Assembly: GCF_019145205.1 (NCBI RefSeq)
Contig: NZ_JAHSTT010000014.1
Coordinates: 78,062-142,061, forward strand
From: Pseudomonas khavaziana
Lineage (GTDB): Bacteria; Pseudomonadota; Gammaproteobacteria; Pseudomonadales; Pseudomonadaceae
DNA length: 64,000 nucleotides
Direction: 5' to 3'
Below are positions 25,640-34,991 of this stretch, in pieces; position 1 is the first letter of the stretch; each line of letters starts with the position of its first letter. The notes below the pieces were generated by a model. The model saw only the letters and a list, made by a program, of their open reading frames with translations. It was not told the DNA's origin and ran no database searches. The position numbers were made by a program, and so were the translations under genes.

Positions 25640-26014
25640 GTGAATAGCCAACGACCTGTAAACCTAGACCTAAGGACCATCAAACTCCCCATCACCGGCG
25701 TTACGTCGTTCCTGCACCGTGTTTCCGGCATCATCCTGTTCCTGGGCTTGGGCATCATGCTTTATGCATTGAGCAAATCCCTGGGTTCCGAGGAAGGATA
25801 CGCCGAGGTGAAGGCATGCTTGACCAGCCCGCTGGCCAAGTTCGTAGCATGGGGCCTCTTGTCCTCTCTGCTGTATCACCTGGTAGCCGGTGTGCGCCAC
25901 TTGATCATGGACATGGGCATCGGTGAGACGCTGGAAGGCGGCCGCCTGGGCTCGAAAATCATCATCGCCATTTCCGTGGTGCTGATCGTTCTGGCAGGAG
26001 TTTGGATATGGTAA
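25640..26014 (+). CDS. sdhC: Succinate dehydrogenase cytochrome b556 subunit
   Basis: A 124-residue membrane anchor of complex II with three helices. It has RPVNLDLRTIKLPITGVTSFLHRVSG (S-x-x-H-R quinone-site region) and LLYHLVAGVRHLIMD, whose first histidine is the likely heme b ligand. The only usable start is GTG at 25640, because a TGA stands in frame 12 bases upstream. It has no clear ribosome site and follows a run of seven A. It overlaps sdhD by seven bases. Confidence 0.93.
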   Translation: MNSQRPVNLDLRTIKLPITGVTSFLHRVSGIILFLGLGIMLYALSKSLGSEEGYAEVKACLTSPLAKFVAWGLLSSLLYHLVAGVRHLIMDMGIGETLEGGRLGSKIIIAISVVLIVLAGVWIW

Positions 26015-26376
26015 CCAGCGTTACGAATCTGTCGCGTTCGGGCCTCTATGACTGGATGGCACAGCGTGTGTCTGCGGTCGTTCTCGCGGCTTATTTCATT
26101 TTCCTGATCGGATACCTCGTCGCAAACCCGGGTATTGGCTATGAGCAATGGCATGGCCTGTTTTCCCACAATGCGATGCGAATCTTCAGTCTGCTGGCCC
26201 TTGTAGCCCTGGGCGCTCACGCCTGGGTTGGCATGTGGACCATCGCGACTGACTACCTGACGCCGATGGCGCTGGGCAAGTCCGCGACTGCAGTACGTTT
26301 CCTCTTCCAGGCAGTATGCGGCGTCGCGATGTTCGCTTACTTCGTCTGGGGTGTGCAGATTCTTTGGGGTATCTGA
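26008..26376 (+). CDS. sdhD: Succinate dehydrogenase membrane anchor subunit
   Basis: A 122-residue, three-helix membrane subunit that completes the heme and quinone site with SdhC. SGLYDWMAQRVSAVVLAAYF is the conserved start and LLALVALGAHAWVGMW carries the expected heme-region histidine. The ATG at 26008 has AGGAG seven bases upstream, inside the end of sdhC. sdhA follows after three bases. Confidence 0.94.
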   Translation: MVTSVTNLSRSGLYDWMAQRVSAVVLAAYFIFLIGYLVANPGIGYEQWHGLFSHNAMRIFSLLALVALGAHAWVGMWTIATDYLTPMALGKSATAVRFLFQAVCGVAMFAYFVWGVQILWGI

Positions 26377-26379
26377 TTC

Positions 26380-28152
26380 ATGGCTAACATTCCAACTATT
26401 TCATTCGACGCCATCATCATTGGTGGCGGCGGTGCTGGCATGCGCGCTGCGCTGCAGCTGGCCCAGGGTGGTCACAAGACTGCCGTGATCACCAAGGTGT
26501 TCCCGACGCGCTCCCACACCGTATCGGCCCAGGGTGGCATCACCTGCGCCATCGCGTCCGCCGACCCGAACGATGACTGGCGCTGGCACATGTACGATAC
26601 CGTCAAGGGTTCCGACTACATCGGTGACCAGGACGCTATCGAATACATGTGTCAGGAAGGCCCGGCCGCGGTGTTCGAGCTGGACCACATGGGCCTGCCG
26701 TTCTCCCGTACCGAGCAAGGTCGTATCTACCAGCGTCCATTCGGCGGCCAGTCGAAGGACTACGGTAAAGGTGGCCAGGCTGCCCGTACCTGCGCCGCGT
26801 CCGACCGTACCGGTCACGCGCTGCTGCACACCCTTTACCAGGGCAACCTGAAAGCCGGTACCACGTTCCTGAACGAGTACTACGCGGTTGACCTGGTCAA
26901 GAACGCACAAGGCGAGTTCGTCGGTGTGATCGCTATCTGCATCGAAACCGGTGAAACCACCTATATCCGCGCCAAGGCTACTGTTCTGGCGACCGGCGGT
27001 GCAGGTCGTATCTACGCGTCGACCACCAATGCCCTGATCAACACCGGTGACGGCGTCGGCATGGCACTGCGCGCCGGCGTACCGGTACAAGACATCGAAA
27101 TGTGGCAGTTCCACCCGACCGGCATCGCCGGCGCCGGTGTATTGGTGACCGAAGGTTGCCGTGGTGAAGGTGGCTACCTGATCAACAAGCATGGCGAGCG
27201 TTTCATGGAGCGTTATGCTCCGAACGCCAAAGACTTGGCTGGCCGTGACGTAGTAGCCCGTTCGATGGTTAAAGAGATCATCGCCGGTAACGGCTGTGGC
27301 CCGAATGGCGACCACGTACTGCTCAAGCTCGATCACCTTGGTGAAGAGGTGCTGCACAGCCGCCTGCCAGGTATCTGCGAGCTGTCCAAGACCTTTGCCC
27401 ACGTTGACCCGGTGGTTGCTCCGGTGCCGGTTGTTCCGACTTGCCACTATATGATGGGCGGCGTGCCGACCAACATTCATGGCCAGGCGATCACCCAGAA
27501 CGCCGATGGCCAGGACGAGATCATTCATGGTCTGTTCGCGGTAGGCGAAGTGGCTTGCGTATCGGTTCACGGTGCCAACCGCCTGGGCGGCAACTCGCTG
27601 CTCGACCTGGTGGTATTCGGCCGCGCTGCCGGCCTGCACCTGGAAAAAGCGCTGACCGACGGCATCGAATACGATGACGCCACCGACGCCAACATCGAAG
27701 CTGCCCTGGCGCGCCTCAACGCTCTGAACGAGCGCACTGATGGCGAAGACGTGGCAACCCTGCGTCGTGAACTGCAAAACTGCATGCAGAACTACTTCGG
27801 TGTGTTCCGTACCGGCGAATACATGCAGAAGGGCATTGCCCAGCTGGCCGATCTGCGCAAGCGTATCGCCAACGTCAAGATCAACGATAAGAGCCAGGCG
27901 TTCAACACTGCTCGTATCGAAGCCCTTGAGCTGCAGAACCTGCTGGAAGTGGCTGAAGCGACGGCGATCGCCGCCGAGGTTCGTAAAGAATCCCGTGGTG
28001 CCCACGCCCGTGAAGACTTTGAAGATCGCGATGACGAAAACTGGTTGTGCCACACCCTGTACTTCCCGGGTGACAAGCGCGTGACCAAGCGTGCCGTGAA
28101 CTTCTCGCCGAAGACGGTTCCGACGTTTGAACCGAAGATTCGGACTTACTAA
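26380..28152 (+). CDS. sdhA: Succinate dehydrogenase flavoprotein subunit
   Basis: A 590-residue catalytic subunit that oxidises succinate to fumarate. It shows the FAD Rossmann motif IIIGGGGAGMRAALQLA, the covalent-flavin segment TRSHTVSAQGG (His about residue 44), the active-site region HPTGIAGAGVLVTEGCRGEGG and HGANRLGGNSLLDLVVFG. Length and order match the family. It lies in the sdhCDAB-sucAB-lpdG operon row. Confidence 0.97.
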   Translation: MANIPTISFDAIIIGGGGAGMRAALQLAQGGHKTAVITKVFPTRSHTVSAQGGITCAIASADPNDDWRWHMYDTVKGSDYIGDQDAIEYMCQEGPAAVFELDHMGLPFSRTEQGRIYQRPFGGQSKDYGKGGQAARTCAASDRTGHALLHTLYQGNLKAGTTFLNEYYAVDLVKNAQGEFVGVIAICIETGETTYIRAKATVLATGGAGRIYASTTNALINTGDGVGMALRAGVPVQDIEMWQFHPTGIAGAGVLVTEGCRGEGGYLINKHGERFMERYAPNAKDLAGRDVVARSMVKEIIAGNGCGPNGDHVLLKLDHLGEEVLHSRLPGICELSKTFAHVDPVVAPVPVVPTCHYMMGGVPTNIHGQAITQNADGQDEIIHGLFAVGEVACVSVHGANRLGGNSLLDLVVFGRAAGLHLEKALTDGIEYDDATDANIEAALARLNALNERTDGEDVATLRRELQNCMQNYFGVFRTGEYMQKGIAQLADLRKRIANVKINDKSQAFNTARIEALELQNLLEVAEATAIAAEVRKESRGAHAREDFEDRDDENWLCHTLYFPGDKRVTKRAVNFSPKTVPTFEPKIRTY

Positions 28153-28163
28153 GGGTGGCTGCC

Positions 28164-28868
28164 ATGTTGAAAGTCAGTGTTTATCGCTACAACCCTGATC
28201 AGGACGCCGCGCCGTTCATGCAGGAATTCTCGGTCGATACCGGTGGTAAAGACCTGATGGTGCTGGACGTGCTGGCCCTGATCAAGGAGCAGGACGAGGG
28301 TTTCTCCTATCGTCGCTCTTGCCGTGAAGGTGTCTGCGGCTCTGACGGCATGAACATCAATGGCAAGAACGGCCTGGCGTGTATCACGCCGCTGTCCGCT
28401 GTTGTCAAAGGTAACAAGCTGATCGTTCGTCCTCTGCCAGGTTTGCCGGTTATCCGTGACCTGGTCGTCGATATGAGCATCTTCTACAAGCAATACGAAA
28501 AAGTTAAGCCGTTCCTGCAGAACGACACGCCGGCTCCGGCCATCGAGCGTCTGCAGTCCCCGGAAGAGCGTGAAAAGCTCGATGGCCTGTACGAGTGCAT
28601 TCTGTGCGCTTGCTGCTCGACTTCGTGCCCATCCTTCTGGTGGAACCCGGACAAGTTCCTGGGCCCGGCTGCCCTGCTGCAAGCGTACCGCTTCCTGGCA
28701 GACAGCCGTGACACCAAGACGTCCGAGCGCCTGGCTTCGCTGGATGACCCGTTCAGCGTATTCCGCTGCCGCGGGATCATGAACTGCGTCAACGTATGTC
28801 CTAAAGGCCTGAACCCGACTAAGGCCATTGGTCACATCCGTAACATGCTGCTGCAGAGCGGCGTGTAA
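28164..28868 (+). CDS. sdhB: Succinate dehydrogenase iron-sulfur subunit
   Basis: A 234-residue electron-transfer subunit. The cluster ligands are all present: SCREGVCGSDGM for 2Fe-2S, CILCACCSTSCP for 4Fe-4S, and CRGIMNCVNVCPKGL for 3Fe-4S and the last cluster ligands. I chose ATG 28164 (MLKVSVYRYN) with AGGGTGG just upstream over a GTG nine bases earlier. Confidence 0.96.
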   Translation: MLKVSVYRYNPDQDAAPFMQEFSVDTGGKDLMVLDVLALIKEQDEGFSYRRSCREGVCGSDGMNINGKNGLACITPLSAVVKGNKLIVRPLPGLPVIRDLVVDMSIFYKQYEKVKPFLQNDTPAPAIERLQSPEEREKLDGLYECILCACCSTSCPSFWWNPDKFLGPAALLQAYRFLADSRDTKTSERLASLDDPFSVFRCRGIMNCVNVCPKGLNPTKAIGHIRNMLLQSGV

Positions 28869-28910
28869 CTGACGTTGTAGTAATAGCAGGACCGTTGTGC
28901 CCGTAAATGC

Positions 28911-28943
28911 TGCGGCGCAGGCTTCAACCGGCGCCGTAGTTTT
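28911..28943 (+). terminator. Possible attenuating hairpin between sdhB and sucA
   Basis: CGGCGC and GCGCCG (28913-28936) form a GC stem followed by TAGTTTTAA, a weak terminator form. The surrounding 262-bp gap could also hold a sucA promoter. Partial termination between sdh and suc genes would fit but is not shown. Confidence 0.35.
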
Positions 28944-29130
28944 AACTTGAGCAGCGACTTACAAAGCCGCGGCTCTTATTTTGAAGAAATGAGACAAGCA
29001 GGGGCATTCGGGTTGGTACCCGAACTATCAGCGTGATCCTAAGTGGCTTGTTTTGGTCGCTGCACTTGGCCTTTTGCAAGCAAACTCGGTGTTTTCGCCG
29101 GTGGTGTCCCCAAATCGAGGGTGACCAAGC

Positions 29131-31962
29131 ATGCAAGAAAGCGTGATGCAGCGCATGTGGAACAGCGGCTATCTTTCAGGTGGTAACGCTGCCTATGTGG
29201 AAGAGCTTTATGAGCTCTACCTGCACGACCCTAACGCTGTGCCAGAAGAATGGCGCACCAAATTTCAGACGTTGTCTTCAGACGGCAACGCTGCCACCGA
29301 TGTATCGCACGCAACAATTCGCGATCAGTTCGTGCTGCTGGCAAAGAACCAGCGCCGCGCCCAGCCGGTTTCCGCCGGCAGCGTGAGCAGCGAGCATGAG
29401 AAGAAGCAAGTTGAAGTACTGCGACTGATCCAGGCCTACCGTATGCGTGGCCACCAGGCAGCCCAGCTTGACCCGCTGGGGCTGTGGCAGCGTCCTGCAC
29501 CTGCAGACCTGTCGATCAATCATTACGGCTTGACCAATGCCGATCTTGATACGACCTTCCGTGCCGGCGACCTGTTCATCGGCAAAGAGGAAGCGAGCCT
29601 ACGCGAAATTCACGAAGCGTTGCAGCAGACATATTGCCGCACCATTGGCGCTGAATTTACGCACATCACCGATTCCGAGCAGCGCCACTGGTTCCAGCAC
29701 CGCCTGGAAGGCGTGCGTGGCCGTCCGGTATTGTCCGCTGATGTGCGCAGCCACTTGCTGGAGCGCGTGACCGCAGCCGAAGGCCTGGAGAAATACCTGG
29801 GCACCAAATACCCAGGCACCAAGCGTTTCGGCCTGGAAGGCGGCGAGAGCCTGATTCCGATGCTCGACGAACTGATCCAGCGTTCCGGTTCCTACGGCAC
29901 CAAGGAAGTCGTTATCGGCATGGCTCACCGTGGTCGCCTGAACGTGTTGGTCAACACCTTCGGCAAGAACCCGCGTGAGCTGTTCGACGAGTTCGAAGGC
30001 AAGAAGAAGGTCGAGCTGGGTTCCGGTGACGTTAAGTACCACCAGGGCTTCTCGTCCAACGTGATGACCACCGGCGGTGAAGTTCACCTGGCCATGGCGT
30101 TCAACCCATCCCACCTGGAAATTGTTTCGCCAGTGGTCGAGGGTTCGGTACGTGCTCGCCAGGATCGTCGTAACGACGCCACCGGTGAGAAGGTCCTGCC
30201 GATTTCCATCCACGGTGACGCGGCATTCGCCGGTCAAGGCGTGGTCCTGGAAACGTTCCAGATGTCGCAGACTCGCGGCTTCAAGACCGGCGGTACCGTT
30301 CACATCGTCATCAACAACCAGGTCGGCTTTACCATCAGCAACCCGCTGGATGCGCGCTCCACCGAGTACGCCACCGACGTTGCCAAGATGATCCAGGCGC
30401 CGATCCTGCACGTGAATGGCGATGATCCGGAAGCCGTGCTGTTCGTGACCCAACTGGCTGTCGACTACCGCATGCAGTTCAAGCGTGATGTGGTGATCGA
30501 CCTGGTTTGCTACCGCCGTCGCGGTCACAACGAAGCGGACGAGCCAAGCGGCACCCAGCCATTGATGTATCAGCAGATCACCAAGCAGCGCACCACTCGT
30601 GAGCTGTACGCCGAAAGCCTGACCAAGGCCGGCGTGGTAGATGATGAACGTGTCCAGGCGAAAGTCGACGAATACCGCAACGCCCTGGACAATGGCCTGC
30701 ATGTAGTAAAAAGCCTGGTCAAGGAACCGAACAAGGAGCTTTTCGTCGACTGGCGTCCGTACCTGGGCCACACCTGGACTGCGCGTCACGATACCTCCTT
30801 CGACCTGAAGACCTTGCAGGAGCTTTCTGCCAAGCTGCTGGAAATTCCCGAAGGTTTCGTCGTTCAGCGCCAGGTGGCGAAGATCTACGAAGATCGTCAG
30901 AAGATGCAAGCCGGCGGCCTGCCGATCAACTGGGGTTACGCTGAAACCATGGCGTACGCGACCCTGGCGTTCGAAGGTCACCCGATCCGCATGACCGGCC
31001 AGGACATCGGCCGTGGTACGTTCTCGCACCGTCATGCGGTTCTGCACAACCAGAAAGACGCTTCCACCTACATTCCGTTGCAACACCTGTACGAAGGCCA
31101 GCCACGTTTCGACCTGTACGATTCGTTCCTGTCCGAAGAAGCCGTACTGGCGTTCGAATACGGCTACTCGACCACCACGCCGAACGCGTTGGTGATCTGG
31201 GAAGCCCAGTTCGGCGATTTTGCCAACGGTGCCCAGGTTGTAATCGACCAGTTCATCACCAGCGGCGAGCACAAGTGGGGCCGTCTGTGCGGTTTGACCA
31301 TGCTGCTGCCACACGGTTATGAAGGTCAGGGTCCGGAGCACTCCTCGGCCCGTCTGGAGCGTTACCTGCAGCTGTGTGCCGAGCACAACATCCAGGTGTG
31401 CGTGCCGACCACCCCGGCGCAGATCTACCATTTGCTGCGTCGCCAGGTGATCCGCCCGCTGCGCAAGCCGCTGGTCGTACTCACGCCGAAATCGCTGTTG
31501 CGCCACAAACTGGCCGTCTCGACCCTGGAAGACCTGGCCGAAGGTTCGTTCCAGACCGTGATTCCAGAGATCGACACACTGGACGCCGCCAAGGTCACTC
31601 GCCTGATCCTGTGCAGCGGCAAGGTCTACTACGATCTGCTGGAAAAACGCCGTGCCGAAGGCCGCGAAGACATTGCTATCGTGCGTATCGAGCAGCTTTA
31701 TCCGTTCCCGGAAGATGACCTCATGGAGATCATCGCGCCTTACACCAACCTCACGAACGTAGTGTGGTGTCAGGAAGAACCGATGAACCAGGGCGCCTGG
31801 TACAGCAGCCAGCATCATCTGCGTCGCAGCATCGGCAACCACAACAAGGCCCTGGGCCTGGAGTACGCCGGTCGTGATGCTTCTGCTGCACCTGCCTGTG
31901 GTTATGCGTCGATGCACGCCGAGCAGCAGGAAAAACTGCTGCAAGATGCTTTCACTGTTTAA
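29131..31962 (+). CDS. sucA: 2-oxoglutarate dehydrogenase E1 component
   Basis: A 943-residue thiamine-diphosphate decarboxylase, first enzyme of the 2-oxoglutarate dehydrogenase complex. The N-terminal helix (WNSGYLSGGNAAYVEELYELY) binds E2. IGMAHRGRLNVLVN is the conserved substrate region, and GDAAFAGQGVVLETF to INNQVGFT is the ThDP motif. ETMAYATLAFEG-PIRMTGQDIGRGTF opens the transketolase-like domain, and EEPMNQGAW lies near the C-terminus. GAGGGTG lies before the ATG. The length fits the family. Confidence 0.97.
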   Translation: MQESVMQRMWNSGYLSGGNAAYVEELYELYLHDPNAVPEEWRTKFQTLSSDGNAATDVSHATIRDQFVLLAKNQRRAQPVSAGSVSSEHEKKQVEVLRLIQAYRMRGHQAAQLDPLGLWQRPAPADLSINHYGLTNADLDTTFRAGDLFIGKEEASLREIHEALQQTYCRTIGAEFTHITDSEQRHWFQHRLEGVRGRPVLSADVRSHLLERVTAAEGLEKYLGTKYPGTKRFGLEGGESLIPMLDELIQRSGSYGTKEVVIGMAHRGRLNVLVNTFGKNPRELFDEFEGKKKVELGSGDVKYHQGFSSNVMTTGGEVHLAMAFNPSHLEIVSPVVEGSVRARQDRRNDATGEKVLPISIHGDAAFAGQGVVLETFQMSQTRGFKTGGTVHIVINNQVGFTISNPLDARSTEYATDVAKMIQAPILHVNGDDPEAVLFVTQLAVDYRMQFKRDVVIDLVCYRRRGHNEADEPSGTQPLMYQQITKQRTTRELYAESLTKAGVVDDERVQAKVDEYRNALDNGLHVVKSLVKEPNKELFVDWRPYLGHTWTARHDTSFDLKTLQELSAKLLEIPEGFVVQRQVAKIYEDRQKMQAGGLPINWGYAETMAYATLAFEGHPIRMTGQDIGRGTFSHRHAVLHNQKDASTYIPLQHLYEGQPRFDLYDSFLSEEAVLAFEYGYSTTTPNALVIWEAQFGDFANGAQVVIDQFITSGEHKWGRLCGLTMLLPHGYEGQGPEHSSARLERYLQLCAEHNIQVCVPTTPAQIYHLLRRQVIRPLRKPLVVLTPKSLLRHKLAVSTLEDLAEGSFQTVIPEIDTLDAAKVTRLILCSGKVYYDLLEKRRAEGREDIAIVRIEQLYPFPEDDLMEIIAPYTNLTNVVWCQEEPMNQGAWYSSQHHLRRSIGNHNKALGLEYAGRDASAAPACGYASMHAEQQEKLLQDAFTV

Positions 31963-32006
31963 CGCCTTCGCGCTGACTGAAACCGAATTTTAAGGACCTA
32001 CAGATA

Positions 32007-33242
32007 ATGGCTATCGAAATCAAAGCCCCGTCATTCCCGGAATCGGTTGCCGATGGCACCGTTGCCACCTGGCACAAGAAACCAGGCGACGCCGTCAAGC
32101 GTGACGAGCTGATCGTTGACATCGAGACTGACAAAGTCGTACTCGAAGTGCTGGCTGAAGCTGACGGCGTGCTGGGTGCAATCGCTGATGGTGCCAATGA
32201 GGGCGACACCGTACTGTCCAACCAACTGCTGGGCTCGATCGAAGAGGGTGGCGCTGCCGCCGCGCCGGCCGCTGCTGCTCCGGCTGCTGCGCCTGCCGCT
32301 TCGGCGCCTGCCGCCGCACCGGCTGCAGGTGGCGAAGATCCAATCGCTGCACCGGCTGCACGTCAACTGGCTGATGAAAATGGTATCAACCTGGCTTCCA
32401 TCAAAGGCACCGGCAAAGACGGCCGCGTGACCAAGGAAGACGTGGTTGCTGCCGTTGAAGCCAAGAAAAACGCCCCGGCTGCCGCACCTGCCAAGGCTGC
32501 TGCTCCTGCTGCCGCTGCTCCGGTGTTCGCTGCCGGCGACCGCACCGAGAAGCGTGTACCGATGACCCGTGTACGTGCCACCGTGGCCAAGCGCCTGGTT
32601 GAAGCCCAGTCGAACATGGCGATGCTGACCACCTTCAACGAAGTCGACATGACCGAAGTCATGGCCCTGCGTTCGAAGTACAAGGATCTGTTCGAGAAGT
32701 CCCACAACGGCGTGCGCCTGGGCTTCATGTCGTTCTTCGTCAAAGCGGCCACCGAAGCGCTGAAGCGCTTCCCGGCTGTCAACGCTTCCATCGACGGCAG
32801 CGACATCGTCTACCACGGCTATGCAGACATCGGCGTTGCCGTGTCCAGCGACCGTGGCCTGGTGGTTCCGGTACTGCGTAACGCCGAGCTGATGAGCCTG
32901 GCTGAAATCGAAGGCGGCATCGCCGGCTTCGGCAAGAAAGCCCGTGACGGCAAGCTGACCATCGACGAGATGACCGGTGGTACCTTCACCATCACCAACG
33001 GTGGTACCTTCGGTTCGATGATGTCGACGCCGATCGTCAACCCACCGCAAGCCGCGATCCTGGGCATGCACAACATTATCCAGCGTCCGATGGCCATCAA
33101 TGGCCAGGTCGTGATCCGCCCAATGATGTACCTGGCACTGTCTTACGATCACCGCCTGATCGACGGTAAAGAAGCCGTGACGTTCCTGGTGACCATCAAG
33201 AACCTGCTGGAAGACCCGGCTCGCCTGCTCCTGGACATCTGA
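32007..33242 (+). CDS. sucB: Dihydrolipoamide succinyltransferase E2
   Basis: A 411-residue core enzyme of the complex. It has one lipoyl domain with DIETDKVVLEV (lipoylated Lys about residue 43), Ala/Pro-rich linkers (about 82-110 and 150-170), a peripheral-subunit-binding domain (AARQLADENGINL) and a C-terminal catalytic domain ending with LSYDHRLIDGKEAV, whose His and Asp are catalytic. The single lipoyl domain is typical of the succinyltransferase. Confidence 0.97.
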   Translation: MAIEIKAPSFPESVADGTVATWHKKPGDAVKRDELIVDIETDKVVLEVLAEADGVLGAIADGANEGDTVLSNQLLGSIEEGGAAAAPAAAAPAAAPAASAPAAAPAAGGEDPIAAPAARQLADENGINLASIKGTGKDGRVTKEDVVAAVEAKKNAPAAAPAKAAAPAAAAPVFAAGDRTEKRVPMTRVRATVAKRLVEAQSNMAMLTTFNEVDMTEVMALRSKYKDLFEKSHNGVRLGFMSFFVKAATEALKRFPAVNASIDGSDIVYHGYADIGVAVSSDRGLVVPVLRNAELMSLAEIEGGIAGFGKKARDGKLTIDEMTGGTFTITNGGTFGSMMSTPIVNPPQAAILGMHNIIQRPMAINGQVVIRPMMYLALSYDHRLIDGKEAVTFLVTIKNLLEDPARLLLDI

Positions 33243-33244
33243 TA

Positions 33245-33325
33245 GAAGCAGTCGCAAGTTGCGAGCTACAAGCTGTAGGAAAAAGCAGCTTGGCTTGCGG
33301 CTTGTGGCTAAAAGCTTGTCGCAAA
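33245..33325. repeat. Short degenerate repeat in the sucB-lpdG gap
   Basis: The 99-bp gap is built from related words: GTCGCAAGTTGCGAGC, CTACAAGCTGTAG, GCTTGCGGCTTGTGGCT, AAAAGCTTGTCGC. Such CAAGCT-rich repeats recur between Pseudomonas genes. It can fold but lacks a T run. Confidence 0.5.
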
Positions 33326-33341
33326 TAGAGGATCTATTTTC

Positions 33342-34787
33342 ATGACACAGAAATTTGACGTTGTAGTGATTGGTGCAGGCCCTGGCGGCTATGTTGCCGC
33401 CATCAAGGCCGCGCAACTGGGCCTCTCGACTGCCTGCATCGAAAAATACACCGACAAGGAAGGCAAGCTGGCGCTGGGCGGTACCTGCCTGAACGTTGGC
33501 TGCATTCCTTCCAAGGCGCTGCTGGACAGCTCCTGGAAATTCCATGAAGCCCAAGACGGCCTGGCCATTCACGGTATCCAAGGGATCAGCCGTGAGACCC
33601 TGCGCATGGACGTTCCTGCCATGGTTGGTCGCAAAGCCAACATCGTCAAGGGCCTGACTTCCGGCGTTGCCACCTTGTTCAAGGCCAACGGCGTGACGTC
33701 CATCCAAGGCCACGGCAAGCTGCTGGCGGGCAAGAAAGTCGAAGTCACCAAGCCGGACGGTTCGGTTGAAGTCATCGAAGCCGAAAACGTGATCCTGGCC
33801 CCAGGCTCGCGCCCAATCGACATTCCACCGGCTCCGGTTGACCAGAACGTAATCGTTGATTCGACCGGCGCCCTGGAATTCCAAGCCGTGCCTGCGCGCC
33901 TGGGCGTGATCGGCGCCGGTGTGATCGGCCTGGAGCTGGGTTCGGTCTGGTCCCGCCTGGGTTCCAAGGTCACCGTGCTGGAAGCCCTGGACACGTTCCT
34001 GCTGGCTGCCGACACCGCCGTGTCCAAAGAAGCGCTGAAAACCCTGACCAAGCAAGGTCTGGACATCAAGCTCGGCGCTCGCGTGACTGGCTCCAAGGTC
34101 AACGGCGAAGAAGTCGTGGTGACCTACACCGACAAGGATGGCGAGCAGACCATCACCTTCGACAAGCTGATCGTGGCTGTTGGCCGCCGTCCGGTGACCA
34201 ACGACCTGCTGGCTTCCGACAGCGGTGTAGAGATCGACGAACGTGGCTTCATCCATGTCGATGATCATTGCTCTACCGCTGTTCCAGGTGTTTACGCCAT
34301 CGGTGATGTGGTTCGCGGCATGATGCTGGCGCACAAGGCTTCCGAAGAAGGCATCATGGTTGTCGAGCGCATCAAGGGCCACAAGACCCAGATGAACTAC
34401 GACCTGATTCCATCGGTTATCTACACCCACCCGGAAATTGCATGGGTCGGCAAGAACGAACAGCAGTTGAAAAACGAAGGTGTTGAAGTTAACGTCGGCA
34501 CCTTCCCGTTCGCCGCTTCTGGCCGTGCAATGGCAGCCAACGACACCGGTGGTTTTGTCAAGGTCATCGCTGATGCCAAGACTGACCGCGTACTGGGCGT
34601 CCACGTGATTGGCCCAAGCGCTGCAGAACTGGTTCAGCAGGGCGCGATCGGCATGGAATTCGGCACCAGTGCCGAGGACATCGGCATGATGGTCTTCTCC
34701 CATCCGACCCTGTCCGAAGCGCTGCATGAAGCCGCGTTGGCAGTGAATGGCGGTGCCATCCACATCGCCAACAAGAAGAAGCGCTAA
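33342..34787 (+). CDS. lpdG: Dihydrolipoamide dehydrogenase E3
   Basis: A 481-residue flavoprotein that reoxidises the lipoyl groups of 2-oxoglutarate dehydrogenase. It has VVVIGAGPGGYVAAIKAAQLG for FAD, the redox disulfide GGTCLNVGCIPSKALL (about residues 46-61), GVIGAGVIGLELG for NAD, and IYTHPEIAWVG plus HPTLSEALHEAAL, which bears the catalytic His-Glu pair. Its place behind sucB matches the Pseudomonas LPD-glc gene. Confidence 0.96.
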   Translation: MTQKFDVVVIGAGPGGYVAAIKAAQLGLSTACIEKYTDKEGKLALGGTCLNVGCIPSKALLDSSWKFHEAQDGLAIHGIQGISRETLRMDVPAMVGRKANIVKGLTSGVATLFKANGVTSIQGHGKLLAGKKVEVTKPDGSVEVIEAENVILAPGSRPIDIPPAPVDQNVIVDSTGALEFQAVPARLGVIGAGVIGLELGSVWSRLGSKVTVLEALDTFLLAADTAVSKEALKTLTKQGLDIKLGARVTGSKVNGEEVVVTYTDKDGEQTITFDKLIVAVGRRPVTNDLLASDSGVEIDERGFIHVDDHCSTAVPGVYAIGDVVRGMMLAHKASEEGIMVVERIKGHKTQMNYDLIPSVIYTHPEIAWVGKNEQQLKNEGVEVNVGTFPFAASGRAMAANDTGGFVKVIADAKTDRVLGVHVIGPSAAELVQQGAIGMEFGTSAEDIGMMVFSHPTLSEALHEAALAVNGGAIHIANKKKR

Positions 34788-34991
34788 GCGAGATAATAAG
34801 AAACCACGGCGGAGTTGCCCGTCGTGAGCCTTGCGCGCAAGACTCACCGCGGAATATCCGCTGGACGCAGCCTTGCGCAGCTTTACGGGCCATAAGCCCC
34901 GCAGGTTGCGCAAGCAGCAGTCACAGGTGGCGCGGCACTCATAATGAGCGCAGCGCCGAATGCGCAGTACCTAACGAAGACGGTAAAAAGC

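Noticed and set aside
32031..34913. Very long open frame (960 codons) on the minus strand opposite sucB and lpdG
   Set aside because: sucB and lpdG on the plus strand are certain; the antisense frame is composition-driven, as are those opposite sucA, sdhA, gcl and sucC.
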